From Arthrobacter sp. zg-Y769 (lineage in GTDB: Bacteria > Actinomycetota > Actinomycetes > Actinomycetales > Micrococcaceae), in the NCBI RefSeq assembly GCF_020907405.1, contig NZ_JAJJOE010000005.1, positions 1 through 62,565 on the forward strand: a stretch of 62,565 nt of DNA, given 5' to 3'. This document shows positions 7,432 through 16,839 of this stretch, piece by piece. The position numbers and the translations under genes were made by a program. Each line of letters starts with the position of its first letter. Positions within the stretch are counted from its first letter, which is position 1. The notes below the pieces were generated by a model. It saw only the letters and a list, made by a program, of their open reading frames with translations, made no database searches and was not told the origin of the DNA.

Positions 7432-8883
7432 ATGGGTGAGCATGTGGCAGGCAGGACGCTTGCACAGAAAGTGTGGGACGAGCATGTGGTCCGCAAGGGC
7501 GAGGACGGTGCGCCCGATTTGCTCTACATCGATCTCCACCTTGTCCACGAGGTCACCTCACCCCAGGCCTTCGAAGGCCTGCGGCTGTCCGGACGCGGGC
7601 TGCGCCGCCCGGACCTGACCATTGCCACCGAGGATCACAACACGCCCACGCTGGCCATCGACAAGCCCATTGCCGACCCGGTGAGCCGGACCCAGATTGA
7701 AACCCTTCGGGCCAACTGTGCCGAGTTCGGAGTACGGCTGCATCCGCTCGGGGACGCCGAGCAGGGCATTGTCCACGTGGTGGGTCCGCAGCTGGGCCTG
7801 ACCCAGCCCGGACTCACGGTGGTCTGCGGCGATTCCCACACCTCCACGCACGGGGCGTTCGGGGCACTGGCAATGGGTATCGGCACGTCCGAGGTTGAAC
7901 ACGTGATGGCCACCCAGACCCTGTCCCTGAAGCCGTTTCGGACCATGGCGATCAATGTCGAGGGCACGCTCCGTCCAGGCGTTACGTCCAAGGACATCAT
8001 CCTGGCGGTGATTGCCCGGATCGGTACGGGCGGCGGACAGGGTTACGTGCTGGAATACCGCGGCTCGGCTATCCGTGCGCTGTCGATGGAAGCGCGGATG
8101 ACCATCTGCAACATGTCCATCGAGGCAGGTGCACGGGCCGGAATGGTGGCCCCGGACGAAACCACTTTCGCCTACCTTCGGCACCGGCCGCACGCCCCGC
8201 AGGGCCGGGACTGGGACGCCGCCGTCGAACACTGGAAATCCCTTGCCACGGACGACGACGCCGAGTTCGACGCCGAGGTCTTCCTGGACGCCGACACCCT
8301 GGAGCCGTTCGTCACCTGGGGAACCAATCCCGGGCAGGGAGTCCCGCTCTCGGAAGCCGTTCCCGCGCCGGAGGACTTCAGCAACGAAAACGCACGCGCC
8401 GCCGCCGAACGGGCGCTGGCCTACATGGACCTGGCTGCCGGAACGCCGATGAAGGACATCCGGGTGGACACCGTCTTCCTGGGCTCCTGCACCAACAGCC
8501 GCATCGAGGACCTGCGGATAGCCGCAGACATTATCCGCGGACGGCAGAAGGACCCCCGGGTCCGGATGATGGTGGTGCCCGGATCCGCACGCGTGCGCCT
8601 GGAGGCGGAGGCGGAAGGGCTGGACCGGGTCTTCAAGGACTTCGGCGCGGAGTGGCGTTTTGCCGGCTGCTCCATGTGCCTGGGGATGAACCCGGACCAG
8701 CTGGAACCGGGGGAGCGCTGCGCCTCCACGTCCAACCGCAACTTCGAGGGCCGGCAGGGCAAGGGCGGGCGGACGCACCTGGTCTCGCCGGTGGTGGCAG
8801 CCGCCACCGCCGTCCGGGGAACCCTCAGCTCACCCTCGGACCTTGACCCGCTGCCGGGCGCCGTCGTCGGCACAGCAGCCTAG
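7432..8883 (+). CDS. leuC: 3-isopropylmalate dehydratase large subunit
   Basis: This 483-residue aconitase-family subunit isomerises 2-isopropylmalate to 3-isopropylmalate in leucine synthesis, as a heterodimer with LeuD. It carries the [4Fe-4S] ligand motifs [14 protein letters not shown] and [12 protein letters not shown], plus EDHNTPT and [13 protein letters not shown] in the N-terminal half. Length is normal. The ATG at 7432 matches the usual start before [13 protein letters not shown]. leuD follows after 10 nt with its own ribosome binding site. Control by the divergent IclR regulator is likely. I saw no leucine leader peptide or T-box upstream. Confidence 0.97.
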   Translation: MGEHVAGRTLAQKVWDEHVVRKGEDGAPDLLYIDLHLVHEVTSPQAFEGLRLSGRGLRRPDLTIATEDHNTPTLAIDKPIADPVSRTQIETLRANCAEFGVRLHPLGDAEQGIVHVVGPQLGLTQPGLTVVCGDSHTSTHGAFGALAMGIGTSEVEHVMATQTLSLKPFRTMAINVEGTLRPGVTSKDIILAVIARIGTGGGQGYVLEYRGSAIRALSMEARMTICNMSIEAGARAGMVAPDETTFAYLRHRPHAPQGRDWDAAVEHWKSLATDDDAEFDAEVFLDADTLEPFVTWGTNPGQGVPLSEAVPAPEDFSNENARAAAERALAYMDLAAGTPMKDIRVDTVFLGSCTNSRIEDLRIAADIIRGRQKDPRVRMMVVPGSARVRLEAEAEGLDRVFKDFGAEWRFAGCSMCLGMNPDQLEPGERCASTSNRNFEGRQGKGGRTHLVSPVVAAATAVRGTLSSPSDLDPLPGAVVGTAA

Positions 8884-8893
8884 GAGAACCGCC

Positions 8894-9493
8894 ATGGAAA
8901 AGATCACCACCCACACCGGAATCGGTGTCCCGCTGCGGCAAAGCGACGTCGACACCGACCAGATCATTCCGGCCGTCTACCTCAAGCGCATTACGCGTAC
9001 GGGGTTCGAGGACGCGCTCTTCGCCGGCTGGCGGAAAAACGAGGACTTCATCCTGAACCGGGAACCGTATCACCAGGGATCCGTCCTGGTGGCCGGACCG
9101 GACTTCGGCACCGGATCCTCGCGTGAGCATGCTGTCTGGGCCCTGAAGGACTACGGCTTCCGTGCCGTGCTCTCCTCCCGCTTTGCCGACATTTTCCGCG
9201 GCAACGCCGGTAAGCAGGGCCTCGTCGCCGCCCAGGTGGCGCAGGACGATATCGAGCTCATCTGGAAGGTCCTGGAAAACTCCCCGGGGACAACCGTCAC
9301 TGTTGACCTGCAGGCCCGAACCGCCGTCTGCGGCAGCGTCTCGGCGGCATTCGAAATTGACGACTACACCCGCTGGCGCCTGCTGGAAGGGCTGGACGAC
9401 ATTGCCCTGACCCTGCGCCATGAGTCCGAGATCACAACCTTCGAAGCGGAACGCCCCTCCTACAAGCCCGCAACCCTCCCGGCCCTGCACTAG
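8894..9493 (+). CDS. leuD: 3-isopropylmalate dehydratase small subunit
   Basis: This 199-residue swivel-domain subunit pairs with LeuC to complete the isopropylmalate isomerase active site. The motifs are [15 protein letters not shown] near the N-terminus and [22 protein letters not shown] in the middle. The frame extends upstream to 8843 inside leuC, but the ATG at 8894 has a GGAG 8 nt before it and gives the family length. The stop is followed by about 100 nt of non-coding sequence and a strong hairpin. Confidence 0.97.
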   Translation: MEKITTHTGIGVPLRQSDVDTDQIIPAVYLKRITRTGFEDALFAGWRKNEDFILNREPYHQGSVLVAGPDFGTGSSREHAVWALKDYGFRAVLSSRFADIFRGNAGKQGLVAAQVAQDDIELIWKVLENSPGTTVTVDLQARTAVCGSVSAAFEIDDYTRWRLLEGLDDIALTLRHESEITTFEAERPSYKPATLPALH

Positions 9494-9591
9494 GGCGGTC
9501 CCGGCAGGGGCAGGCCGGCCCCGGAATGATCAGCAGGCTGCCGGTTTGCACTCCGGGAGGTTTTCTGCCCCCGGAACGGCCCCGATATTAT

Positions 9592-9621
9592 GGATAGGCC
9601 CCGCTTCGGCGGGGCCTATCC
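9592..9621. terminator. Strong UUCG-loop hairpin after leuD
   Basis: A perfect 13-bp GC-rich stem (9592-9604 with 9609-9621) is capped by the very stable TTCG tetraloop. Only GCGTT follows, so the T-tract is weak. It is the only strong hairpin between leuD and murA and most likely ends the leuCD transcript. Confidence 0.7.
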
Positions 9622-9769
9622 GCGTTCCGCTGCGGGGCATGACCGGAATCACACCGGTGCTGCCCTCCTAAGGGCCGGAGTTATTTCAGTAAGCAGACGC
9701 TTGCTCATATGCTTGAGTGCAGTCTCTTATTGCTTCCGGGGCCAAACTATATTAAGAAATCAGGTGTTC

Positions 9770-11110
9770 ATGGGTAGCGTCCTCACCATCCGAGGCGGTG
9801 TTCCTCTCTCAGGGAAGGTACCGGTCCGCGGGGCGAAAAATCTGGTCCCCAAAGCGATGGTTGCGGCCCTGCTTGGCAACGGCCCGTCCACACTGCGCAA
9901 CGTTCCGGAAATCAAGGACGTCGAGGTAGTTACGTCCCTGCTTCAGCTGCACGGCGTCGAGGTCACCAAGGACCCCGTCACCGGCGACCTCACCATGGAT
10001 CCCAAGAACGCAAAGACGGCGGCGTCCAAGGACATTGACGCCCACGCCGGCGATTCGCGCATCCCGATCCTGCTCTGCGGGCCGCTGATGCACAGCCTCG
10101 GTGAAGCCTTCATTCCGGATCTCGGCGGCTGCAAAATCGGCGACCGGCCCATCGACTTCCACCTGCAGATGCTGCGCAACTTCGGTGCCGTCGTGGAAAA
10201 GCGCCCCGGCGGCATTTCGATTTCCGCACCCAAGGGCCTCAGCGGCGCCAAGCTTGAACTGCCCTACCCGAGCGTCGGAGCCACCGAACAGGTGCTCCTG
10301 ACCGCCGTGAAGGCCGTGGGCATCACTGAGCTGCGCGGTGCAGCCGTTGAACCCGAGATCATGGACCTGATCGCCATCCTGCAGAAGATGGGCGCCATCA
10401 TCTCCGTGCAGACGGACCGTGTAATCCGGATCGAAGGCGTTTCCGAACTGACCGGCTACAACCACCGGGCGCTTCCGGACCGCAACGAGGCCGCTTCCTG
10501 GGCTTCAGCGGCCCTCGTCACCAAGGGCGACATCTATGTAGAGGGCGCGGACCAGAAGGACCTCACTGCGTTCCTGAACACGTACCGCAAGATCGGCGGA
10601 GCGTTCGACATCGACGACGGCGGCATCCGGTTCTACCACCCGGGCGGCCCGCTGAACCCGCTGGTACTGGAAACCGATGTCCACCCCGGCTTTATGACTG
10701 ACTGGCAGCAGCCGCTGGTGGTCGCCCTAACCCAGGCCGAGGGTGTGTCCATCGTGCACGAAACCGTGTACGAGAACCGCTTCGGCTTCACGGATGCGCT
10801 TATCCGGATGGGCGCCAACATCCAGGTCCACCGTGAGTGCCTGGGCAGCGTCCCGTGCCGTTTCGGCCAGCGCAACTTCCTTCACTCGGCTGTCATCGCC
10901 GGATCAGTGCAGCTGCGCGGCGCCGAAATCGACATCCCGGACCTGCGCGGCGGCTTCAGCCACCTCATCGCGGCGCTGGCTGCCGAGGGTACCTCGCGGG
11001 TTACCGGCATTGAGCTGATCAACCGTGGATACGAGCACTTCCAGGGCAAGCTTGAGGGCCTCGGGGCGGACTTTGACGTCACATCCGGCGTATCCGCCGG
11101 ACTCCGGTAG
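9770..11110 (+). CDS. murA: UDP-N-acetylglucosamine 1-carboxyvinyltransferase
   Basis: This 446-residue cytoplasmic enzyme transfers enolpyruvate from PEP to UDP-GlcNAc, the first committed step of peptidoglycan synthesis. Key residues are present: Lys in GAKN (near residue 23), the catalytic Cys in LGGCKIGDRPIDFH (the fosfomycin-sensitive position), and Asp in HPGFMTDWQQPL, followed by ETVYENRFGF. The frame is open far upstream (9590), but homology starts at GSVLTIRGGVPLSGKV. ATG 9770, or GTG two codons earlier, is the start, with a TATATT box at 9748-9753. It begins a co-directional murA-plsC-gpsA-ddl block feeding wall and membrane synthesis. Confidence 0.94.
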   Translation: MGSVLTIRGGVPLSGKVPVRGAKNLVPKAMVAALLGNGPSTLRNVPEIKDVEVVTSLLQLHGVEVTKDPVTGDLTMDPKNAKTAASKDIDAHAGDSRIPILLCGPLMHSLGEAFIPDLGGCKIGDRPIDFHLQMLRNFGAVVEKRPGGISISAPKGLSGAKLELPYPSVGATEQVLLTAVKAVGITELRGAAVEPEIMDLIAILQKMGAIISVQTDRVIRIEGVSELTGYNHRALPDRNEAASWASAALVTKGDIYVEGADQKDLTAFLNTYRKIGGAFDIDDGGIRFYHPGGPLNPLVLETDVHPGFMTDWQQPLVVALTQAEGVSIVHETVYENRFGFTDALIRMGANIQVHRECLGSVPCRFGQRNFLHSAVIAGSVQLRGAEIDIPDLRGGFSHLIAALAAEGTSRVTGIELINRGYEHFQGKLEGLGADFDVTSGVSAGLR

Positions 11111-11119
11111 CCTGACGGC

Positions 11120-11929
11120 ATGACGGAATCGACTAAGTCACGGGTTGCCTTTGCCTTACTCGCCGGAAGCCTCCGGCCGGTATTCAATATCTTCCTGAAA
11201 AAGCAGTGGCAGGGGGCGGAAAACCTGCCCTCGGATCCGGGATTCATTGTCTGCCCCAACCATGTGACTGAAATCGATCCGGTGGTGGTGGGCCACTTCC
11301 TGTACAACCAGGGCCGCCCGCCCCACTTCCTGGCCAAGGCATCACTCTTCAAGGTGCCGGTGTTGGGAGCGGCGCTGTCCGCCACGAACCAGGTCCCGGT
11401 GGAACGAATCACCACCGGGGCCGCCGGTTCCCTGGAATCGGCACGCGCCGCCCTGGAAGCCGGGCACACCCTGGTGATCTACCCCGAAGGCACCCTTACC
11501 CGGGATCCCGATCTCTGGCCGATGAAGGGCCGGACCGGCGCGGCGCGGCTGGCGCTGCAGACCGGGGTTCCGGTAGTCCCGGTCGCCCACTGGGGAGCGC
11601 AGGACGCTTTTCCGCGCTATGCGAAGTTCCCCAAGCTGTTTCCGCGCAAGCGGGTGCGGCTGGTGGTCGGCAAACCTGTTGACCTGTCCGATTTCGCCGG
11701 CCTGCCGATAAGCAAAGCAGTGCTGGACGCCGCCACGGAGCGGATCATGTCCGACGTTACGGACATGGTTTCCAAGCTCCGAGGCGCCCAGCCGCCCACC
11801 GAGCGGTGGAATCCCGTGGCCAAGGGCCAACGGCAGGTGGGCCGTTCCTTCGAAACCGGAACCGCAACCGGCACAGCAACCAAACCAAACCAAACGAACC
11901 GGAGGCCGGACAGTGACCGCCCGCAGTGA
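11120..11929 (+). CDS. plsC: 1-acyl-sn-glycerol-3-phosphate acyltransferase
   Basis: This 269-residue PlsC-type acyltransferase makes phosphatidic acid from lysophosphatidate at the membrane. Acyltransferase block I is NHVTEIDP (about 51-58, His and Asp catalytic), followed by block II (VPVERITTG) and block III (IYPEGTLT). The C-terminal tail (from about 230) is low-complexity and polar (GTATGTATKPNQTN), so it is probably disordered. No Shine-Dalgarno is visible; TAGCCT (11108-11113) lies 6 nt before the ATG, matching the leaderless layout seen elsewhere in this window. It overlaps gpsA by 17 nt. Confidence 0.9.
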   Translation: MTESTKSRVAFALLAGSLRPVFNIFLKKQWQGAENLPSDPGFIVCPNHVTEIDPVVVGHFLYNQGRPPHFLAKASLFKVPVLGAALSATNQVPVERITTGAAGSLESARAALEAGHTLVIYPEGTLTRDPDLWPMKGRTGAARLALQTGVPVVPVAHWGAQDAFPRYAKFPKLFPRKRVRLVVGKPVDLSDFAGLPISKAVLDAATERIMSDVTDMVSKLRGAQPPTERWNPVAKGQRQVGRSFETGTATGTATKPNQTNRRPDSDRPQ

Positions 11930-12956
11930 ATACCCCGCCGTCGTCGCCGTCCTGGGTGCCGGAAGCTGGGGCACCGCCTTCGCCAAGATTGCTGCCGACT
12001 CCGGCGCCGAGCGCGGCACGGATGTCCGTCTCTGGGCCCGCCGCGCCGAGGTAGCCTCGGACATCAACGACAGGCACCGCAACACCCAGTACCTCAAGGA
12101 CACCGTCCTGCCCGCCAATCTGCGCGCCTCCACGGACCTCGCCGAGGTGCTGGCCGGTGCCGAGCTGGTGGTCCTCGCCGTCCCGGCACAGTCCCTGCGC
12201 GTGCAGCTCAAGGAGGTTGCGGGCCTCATTCCGGCGGACGCTGTCGTGGTATCGCTAATGAAGGGCCTGGAACGGGGCTCCGATGCCCGGATGAGCCAGG
12301 TGATTGCCGAGGAGCTGGGGCTGCCCGCCGAACGCATCGCAGTGGTCTCGGGCCCGAACCTGGCCATGGAGATTGCCCGCCAGGAACCCACCGCTTCCGT
12401 GGTGGCCTGCACCGACCTGGACACGGCTGCCTGGATCGCCGGAGCCTGCACCGCGCCGTATTTCCGTCCCTACACCAACGAGGATGTGGTGGGCACCGAG
12501 ATCGGCGGCATCGTCAAGAACGTCATTGCCCTCGCGGTGGGGATCTGCGACGGCAAGAACATGGGGGACAACACCAGGGCCTCCGTGATGACCCGCGGAC
12601 TGGCCGAAACCACCCGCCTGGCCCTGGCACTGGGCGGCAACGCCGAAACCATGGCCGGCCTGGCCGGGATGGGTGACCTGATTGCCACCTGCTCCTCGCC
12701 CCTGTCACGCAACCACACCGCCGGTACGCTGCTGGCCCAGGGCCTGAGCCTGGCCGAGGTCAACGCGTCCATGACGCAGACTGCCGAGGGCATCAAGTCC
12801 GCGCAGGCCGTGCTGGACCGTGCCACCCAGCTGGGGGTGTACATGCCGATTACCGAAAACGTCGTCGCCGTACTGCAGGGCGTAATCACTGTTGATGAAC
12901 TGGGCCCGCGGTTGCTGGCCCGCGAACTGAAATCCGAAGGTGTGTCCGCCCCGTGA
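11913..12956 (+). CDS. gpsA: Glycerol-3-phosphate dehydrogenase [NAD(P)+]
   Basis: This 347-residue enzyme reduces dihydroxyacetone phosphate to sn-glycerol-3-phosphate, the backbone of phospholipids. The N-terminal Rossmann motif is VLGAGSWGTAFAKI (about 13-26). Later signatures are SGPNLAMEIA and the catalytic Lys region IGGIVKNVIALAVGICDG with GNNAETMAGLAGMGDL-type sequence. GTG 11913 lies within the end of plsC, so translation is coupled to the acyltransferase that uses the same lipid branch. The stop overlaps the ddl start by 4 nt. Confidence 0.96.
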   Translation: MTARSEYPAVVAVLGAGSWGTAFAKIAADSGAERGTDVRLWARRAEVASDINDRHRNTQYLKDTVLPANLRASTDLAEVLAGAELVVLAVPAQSLRVQLKEVAGLIPADAVVVSLMKGLERGSDARMSQVIAEELGLPAERIAVVSGPNLAMEIARQEPTASVVACTDLDTAAWIAGACTAPYFRPYTNEDVVGTEIGGIVKNVIALAVGICDGKNMGDNTRASVMTRGLAETTRLALALGGNAETMAGLAGMGDLIATCSSPLSRNHTAGTLLAQGLSLAEVNASMTQTAEGIKSAQAVLDRATQLGVYMPITENVVAVLQGVITVDELGPRLLARELKSEGVSAP

Positions 12957-14110
12957 CTGTTGAACCCCTGCCCGCCGGTACCGTAGAGGACCATTCCGGA
13001 AACGTCCGCCCGCGGGTGGCCGTCCTGTTCGGCGGGCGCTCCAGCGAGCACGCCGTCAGCTGTGTGACCGCCGCCGGTGTCCTGCAGGCCATCGACACGG
13101 CAAAGTACGACGTCGTTCCCATCGGCATCGCGAAAAACGGCCAGTGGAGCCTGGTCTCGGCTGATCCGGCCGAGTGGTCCCTGCGCGCCGCGACCCTGCC
13201 CGAAGTTCCGGTGTCGGAGGAATCCGTGGTGCTCTCCTCACAGGACGGCAGCCGGGAGCTCGTGGCCCACGCTGCCGGCAGCCTGCCGCGCAGCCTCGGT
13301 TCCATCGACGTTGTGCTGCCGCTGCTGCACGGCCCCTTCGGTGAAGACGGGACCCTGCAGGGGCTCCTGGAAATGGCTGACGTGCGGTACGTGGGAGCCG
13401 GAGTCCTGGCGTCCGCCGTCGGCATGGACAAGCACTACATGAAGGTGGTCTTCGAAGCCGCAGGCCTGCTGGTTGGCCCCTACGAGGTCATCACCGACCG
13501 GCAGTGGCTGCGGGACCCGCAGGACTGCCTGGACCGTGCCGGCGCACTGGAGTTCCCGTTGTTCGTCAAGCCGGCGCGCGCCGGCTCCTCCATGGGCATC
13601 ACCCGGGTCACTGAGGCCGCGGAACTGCCGGCCGCCATTGAGGCGGCACGCCTTCATGATCCAAAGGTCGTGGTGGAAGCCGGGATTACCGGCCGGGAGA
13701 TCGAAGTGGCCGTCCTGCAGGGGCGCGGCACCGAGGATCCGCGCACCAGCCAGCCCGGCGAGGTTGCCGTGCGCGACGGCGGCCACGACTGGTACGACTT
13801 TGAAGCCAAGTATGTGGACGGTGCAGCCGCGGAACTGAGCTGCCCGGCCGACCTGCCTGCGGATATTACCGCGCAGGTCCGCCGGCTCGCCGCCGAAGCG
13901 TTCGATGCAGTTGGCGGGGAGGGCCTGTCCCGGGTGGACTTCTTCTACACCCCGGAGGGGAAGCTGATCATCAACGAGATCAACACCATGCCCGGGTTCA
14001 CCCCGATCAGCATGTATCCGCAGATGTGGGCCAAGTCCGGGCTGCCGTACACCGAACTGATCGATGAACTGATTTCCCTGGCCCTGGGCCGGAAGACGGG
14101 CCTGCGCTAG
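12953..14110 (+). CDS. ddl: D-alanine--D-alanine ligase
   Basis: This 385-residue ATP-grasp ligase makes the D-Ala-D-Ala dipeptide of peptidoglycan. It has VLFGGRSSEHAVSC near the N-terminus, LLHGPFGEDGTLQG, the ATP-grasp loop KPARAGSSMGITRV, and the catalytic C-terminal segment FFYTPEGKLIINEINTMPGFTPISMYP. GTG 12953 overlaps the gpsA stop by 4 nt. Its stop interlocks with that of the opposing DUF3515 gene (CTAG, 14107-14110), so the two convergent genes have no spacer. Confidence 0.96.
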   Translation: MTVEPLPAGTVEDHSGNVRPRVAVLFGGRSSEHAVSCVTAAGVLQAIDTAKYDVVPIGIAKNGQWSLVSADPAEWSLRAATLPEVPVSEESVVLSSQDGSRELVAHAAGSLPRSLGSIDVVLPLLHGPFGEDGTLQGLLEMADVRYVGAGVLASAVGMDKHYMKVVFEAAGLLVGPYEVITDRQWLRDPQDCLDRAGALEFPLFVKPARAGSSMGITRVTEAAELPAAIEAARLHDPKVVVEAGITGREIEVAVLQGRGTEDPRTSQPGEVAVRDGGHDWYDFEAKYVDGAAAELSCPADLPADITAQVRRLAAEAFDAVGGEGLSRVDFFYTPEGKLIINEINTMPGFTPISMYPQMWAKSGLPYTELIDELISLALGRKTGLR

Positions 14111-14580
14111 CCCTGCCCGGCTTCCAGGTCCAGGGTGTCCTCGGGGCTGAGGCACTCGCGGGTGGGTTCGATCTTGGCTACCGCGTTCTGCAGCTGGACC
14201 AGGATCGTGGACGAGGCCACCTCGTTCGGATCGAACATCACCTCCACGGCCGGCTCCCGGCCGAAGGTGGTTGCGGTCCAGGTGTCCTCCCCTTCCCGCA
14301 GGATCCAGTCGACGCCGTTCACTGAGGCGCACGGATCGGTGGTCGGGCCGGGCACCGGGACCCCGCACTTGAGGATCGCCCGGGACGGGTTGCCCCAGGC
14401 CGCCGTCGACTGGCTGTCCGTATCCCGCAGCGCATAGCCGGCCATCTCGTCCGGCAGCGCCACCATCACGGCGGCGCAGTCGGAGTTGGCTGCGTCCGGG
14501 GCCGAATCCACATTGGCGACCGGAGTGCAGCCGGTGGCGGCAACGAGTGCGAGCAGTACGGGTAACGCGTAGAACTTCAT
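14107..14580 (-). CDS. DUF3515-family lipoprotein
   Basis: This 157-residue secreted lipoprotein has a signal peptide ending in a lipobox (LVAATGC, Cys near residue 18), then a DUF3515-type domain with three further cysteines (DCAAVM, LKCGVP, DPCASV) plus a C-terminal one (RECLSP), which suggests disulphides outside the membrane. The function is unknown. In many actinobacteria this family sits between ddl and thiL, and here it is again beside ddl. TAGGCT (14587-14592, minus strand) is 6 nt before the ATG, suggesting a leaderless mRNA. Confidence 0.85.
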   Translation of the reverse strand: MKFYALPVLLALVAATGCTPVANVDSAPDAANSDCAAVMVALPDEMAGYALRDTDSQSTAAWGNPSRAILKCGVPVPGPTTDPCASVNGVDWILREGEDTWTATTFGREPAVEVMFDPNEVASSTILVQLQNAVAKIEPTRECLSPEDTLDLEAGQG

Positions 14581-14673
14581 GATTCAAGCCTATCCGCCGC
14601 GCTGCCCTGTCCTGAATCGGTCATTCGGGCCAAATGCATAAACTCATACCGTCCCCGACCTGAGGAAACACAC

Positions 14674-15678
14674 TTGAGCGAGTACACGACGTCCCCGGAG
14701 CCCCGGCGGGGAAAGCGGCATCCTGTCCGCAACACCATGCTGGTGCTGCTGACCCTCGTGCTGGTGGCCGCAGTAGCTGCCGGGGGCTACCTGTGGCATC
14801 TGGCTCGAACCTTTGACAACGGCACCAACACCATTGCAGATGCCCTGCCAGAGAACAGGCCGGAGAAGGCGGCGGCCGCGGAGGGATCACAGAACATCCT
14901 CCTGATGGGCAGCGATACCCGCGATCCCGCTTCCGGTGATGCACGCTCCGACGCAATGATGCTCGTCCATGTCCCGGGGGATCGAAGCGGTGTCTACGTT
15001 ATGTCGATCATGCGTGACACCTGGGTGGAAATGCCCGGGCACGGCGAACAGAAAATCAACGCAGCCATGGCCATCGGCGGTGTGTCCCTGACGGTGGACA
15101 CCGTGCAGACGCTGTTCGACATCCCGATTGACCACGTGGCAATCATCGACTTCGAAGGTTTCCAGGGCCTGACGGATGCACTGGACGGAGTTACCCTCAA
15201 CAACGAAGTTGCCTTCCAGTCCGAGGGAGCCCAGGGCGAATACTTTGCGGCCGGGCCCATCACGGTGGAGGGCGAGTCCGCGCTCAAATATGTCCGGGAG
15301 CGGTACGCCTTCACGGACGGGGACTACCAGCGTGTCAAGAACCAGCAGGCTTTCCTGAGCGGGGTCATCTCCGGTGTCCTCAACAAGGCGACCCTCACCA
15401 ATCCCGTGAAGGTCAGCAACGTGGTGGGCGCAATATCGCCGTACCTGAGCGTGGATGAAGAGCTTGACGCATCAGCGGCCGGGGCATTGGCACTCGGGCT
15501 CCGCAACGTCCGTGCCGGGGATGTGCACATGTTTACCCTGCCGAATGCAGGAGTGGGTACGTCCTCCGACGGCCAGTCGATTGTAGTGCCGGACTACGCT
15601 GCCATTGCTGAAATCGCCGCGGCACTGGACGCCGACGACGTCGCCGGATACGTCCGCTCGACCCTTCCGGAGGGCTGA
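14674..15678 (+). CDS. LytR-CpsA-Psr (LCP) family cell-wall glycopolymer transferase
   Basis: This 334-residue type II membrane protein has one transmembrane helix (about 22-46) and an extracellular LCP domain. LCP enzymes move lipid-linked glycopolymers onto peptidoglycan. Characteristic residues are LLMGSDTRD, ARSDAMMLVHVP, SIMRDTWVEMPGHGEQKINAAMA and KYVRERY. The start is TTG 14674 with AGGAAA about 9 nt upstream. It follows the murA-ddl block, but DUF3515 on the other strand lies between them, so it has its own promoter. Confidence 0.9.
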   Translation: MSEYTTSPEPRRGKRHPVRNTMLVLLTLVLVAAVAAGGYLWHLARTFDNGTNTIADALPENRPEKAAAAEGSQNILLMGSDTRDPASGDARSDAMMLVHVPGDRSGVYVMSIMRDTWVEMPGHGEQKINAAMAIGGVSLTVDTVQTLFDIPIDHVAIIDFEGFQGLTDALDGVTLNNEVAFQSEGAQGEYFAAGPITVEGESALKYVRERYAFTDGDYQRVKNQQAFLSGVISGVLNKATLTNPVKVSNVVGAISPYLSVDEELDASAAGALALGLRNVRAGDVHMFTLPNAGVGTSSDGQSIVVPDYAAIAEIAAALDADDVAGYVRSTLPEG

Positions 15679-15846
15679 CGGCCCAACCGGCGGTAAATCG
15701 TTATCGGCCGCTGTCAGTGCCCTGCGGTAGGCTTCCTAATGACATAGACGGTTAGCGGCAATGACGGCGAAGACCGGATGGGACGGCCTCAATGAGCGGC
15801 ACCAGCAGGACCAAAGACAGTGCTACAGGCAGGAAACGGGATTACT

Positions 15847-16839
15847 TTGCAGACTAAAATCACCGCCAACGCGCAAGCGCTGAAGCGATGGTTGAGCAAC
15901 GCAGAGGTCTCCCTGGGTAACCACAGCGACCGCCTCAATGCCATCAATATCTTTCCCGTGGCCGACGGCGACACCGGCACCAACCTCTACCTGACGCTTT
16001 GCGCCGCCTCACGGGCTGCCGCAGATATGGACACCGCAGACATCGGCGAGCTGCTGGGAACGGCCGGACGGGCCGCGATGGAAGAAGCCCGCGGCAACTC
16101 CGGAACCCTGTTTTCCGTCTTCCTCTCGTCCATGGCCGAACCCCTGGCCGGCGCCGCCCGCCTCTCCGCCCCCCTGCTCGCAGCCGCCCTGCAGCGTGCG
16201 CAGCTGCGCTCCTGGTCCGTACTCAGCGATCCGGTGCCCGGCACCATGCTCTCCGTCCTGGAGGCAGCAGCCCACGCAGCGTCCGACAGCGAAGCAGCGG
16301 TTACCGGAGATGACAGCAACGCGGGGCTGGCAGTCACGCTGCGGGCCATGATGGAGGCCGCGCTGACGGCAGTCATCAATACCGAGAGCCAGTTGGACGC
16401 GCTCACCCGCGCGCGGGTGGTGGACGCAGGCGGCGTCGGCTTCCTGCTGGTGCTGGACGCGCTGCGTGCCGCCGCCCTGGGGGAGGAACTCCAGGAGGAA
16501 CTCCTGGACGGACTGCACGGCTACGACGTGCAGGACCCGCACATCCACGCACACATGCCCCGCATGGAAGGCGTGGAGGTCATGTGCACCATCACCCTGA
16601 GTCCGCTGGATGCCGCCACGCTGCGGCTGCAGCTGGACGAACTGGGCGACTCAGTCATCATGAGCGCTGTCAGTCCGGTGGGGGAGGGCTACCGCTGGCG
16701 CGTCCACGTCCACACCCCCGACGCCGGCACCGCCATCGATCTGCTGCGCACCCTGGGTGATCCCGAGAACCTGACCATCACCGAGTTGTCCGCGGACGGA
16801 CACGAAACCAAAGAAGTCCCCGAGGCACATGGACTCTAG
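15847..16839 (+). CDS. DAK2-domain protein (YloV/FakA-like, short form)
   Basis: The N-terminal DAK2 (DhaL-like) domain binds ATP and Mg; the metal loop NIFPVADGDTGTNLY is clear. Full-length FakA/YloV proteins, which phosphorylate fatty acids with FakB, are about 550 residues. This one is about 330 and stops after a short C-terminal region, so it lacks the full second half. TTG 15847 with AGGAAA 10 nt upstream is preferred; GTG 15820 is an in-frame alternative. It overlaps recG by 11 nt, an arrangement I recall from other actinobacteria. Confidence 0.82.
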   Translation: MQTKITANAQALKRWLSNAEVSLGNHSDRLNAINIFPVADGDTGTNLYLTLCAASRAAADMDTADIGELLGTAGRAAMEEARGNSGTLFSVFLSSMAEPLAGAARLSAPLLAAALQRAQLRSWSVLSDPVPGTMLSVLEAAAHAASDSEAAVTGDDSNAGLAVTLRAMMEAALTAVINTESQLDALTRARVVDAGGVGFLLVLDALRAAALGEELQEELLDGLHGYDVQDPHIHAHMPRMEGVEVMCTITLSPLDAATLRLQLDELGDSVIMSAVSPVGEGYRWRVHVHTPDAGTAIDLLRTLGDPENLTITELSADGHETKEVPEAHGL

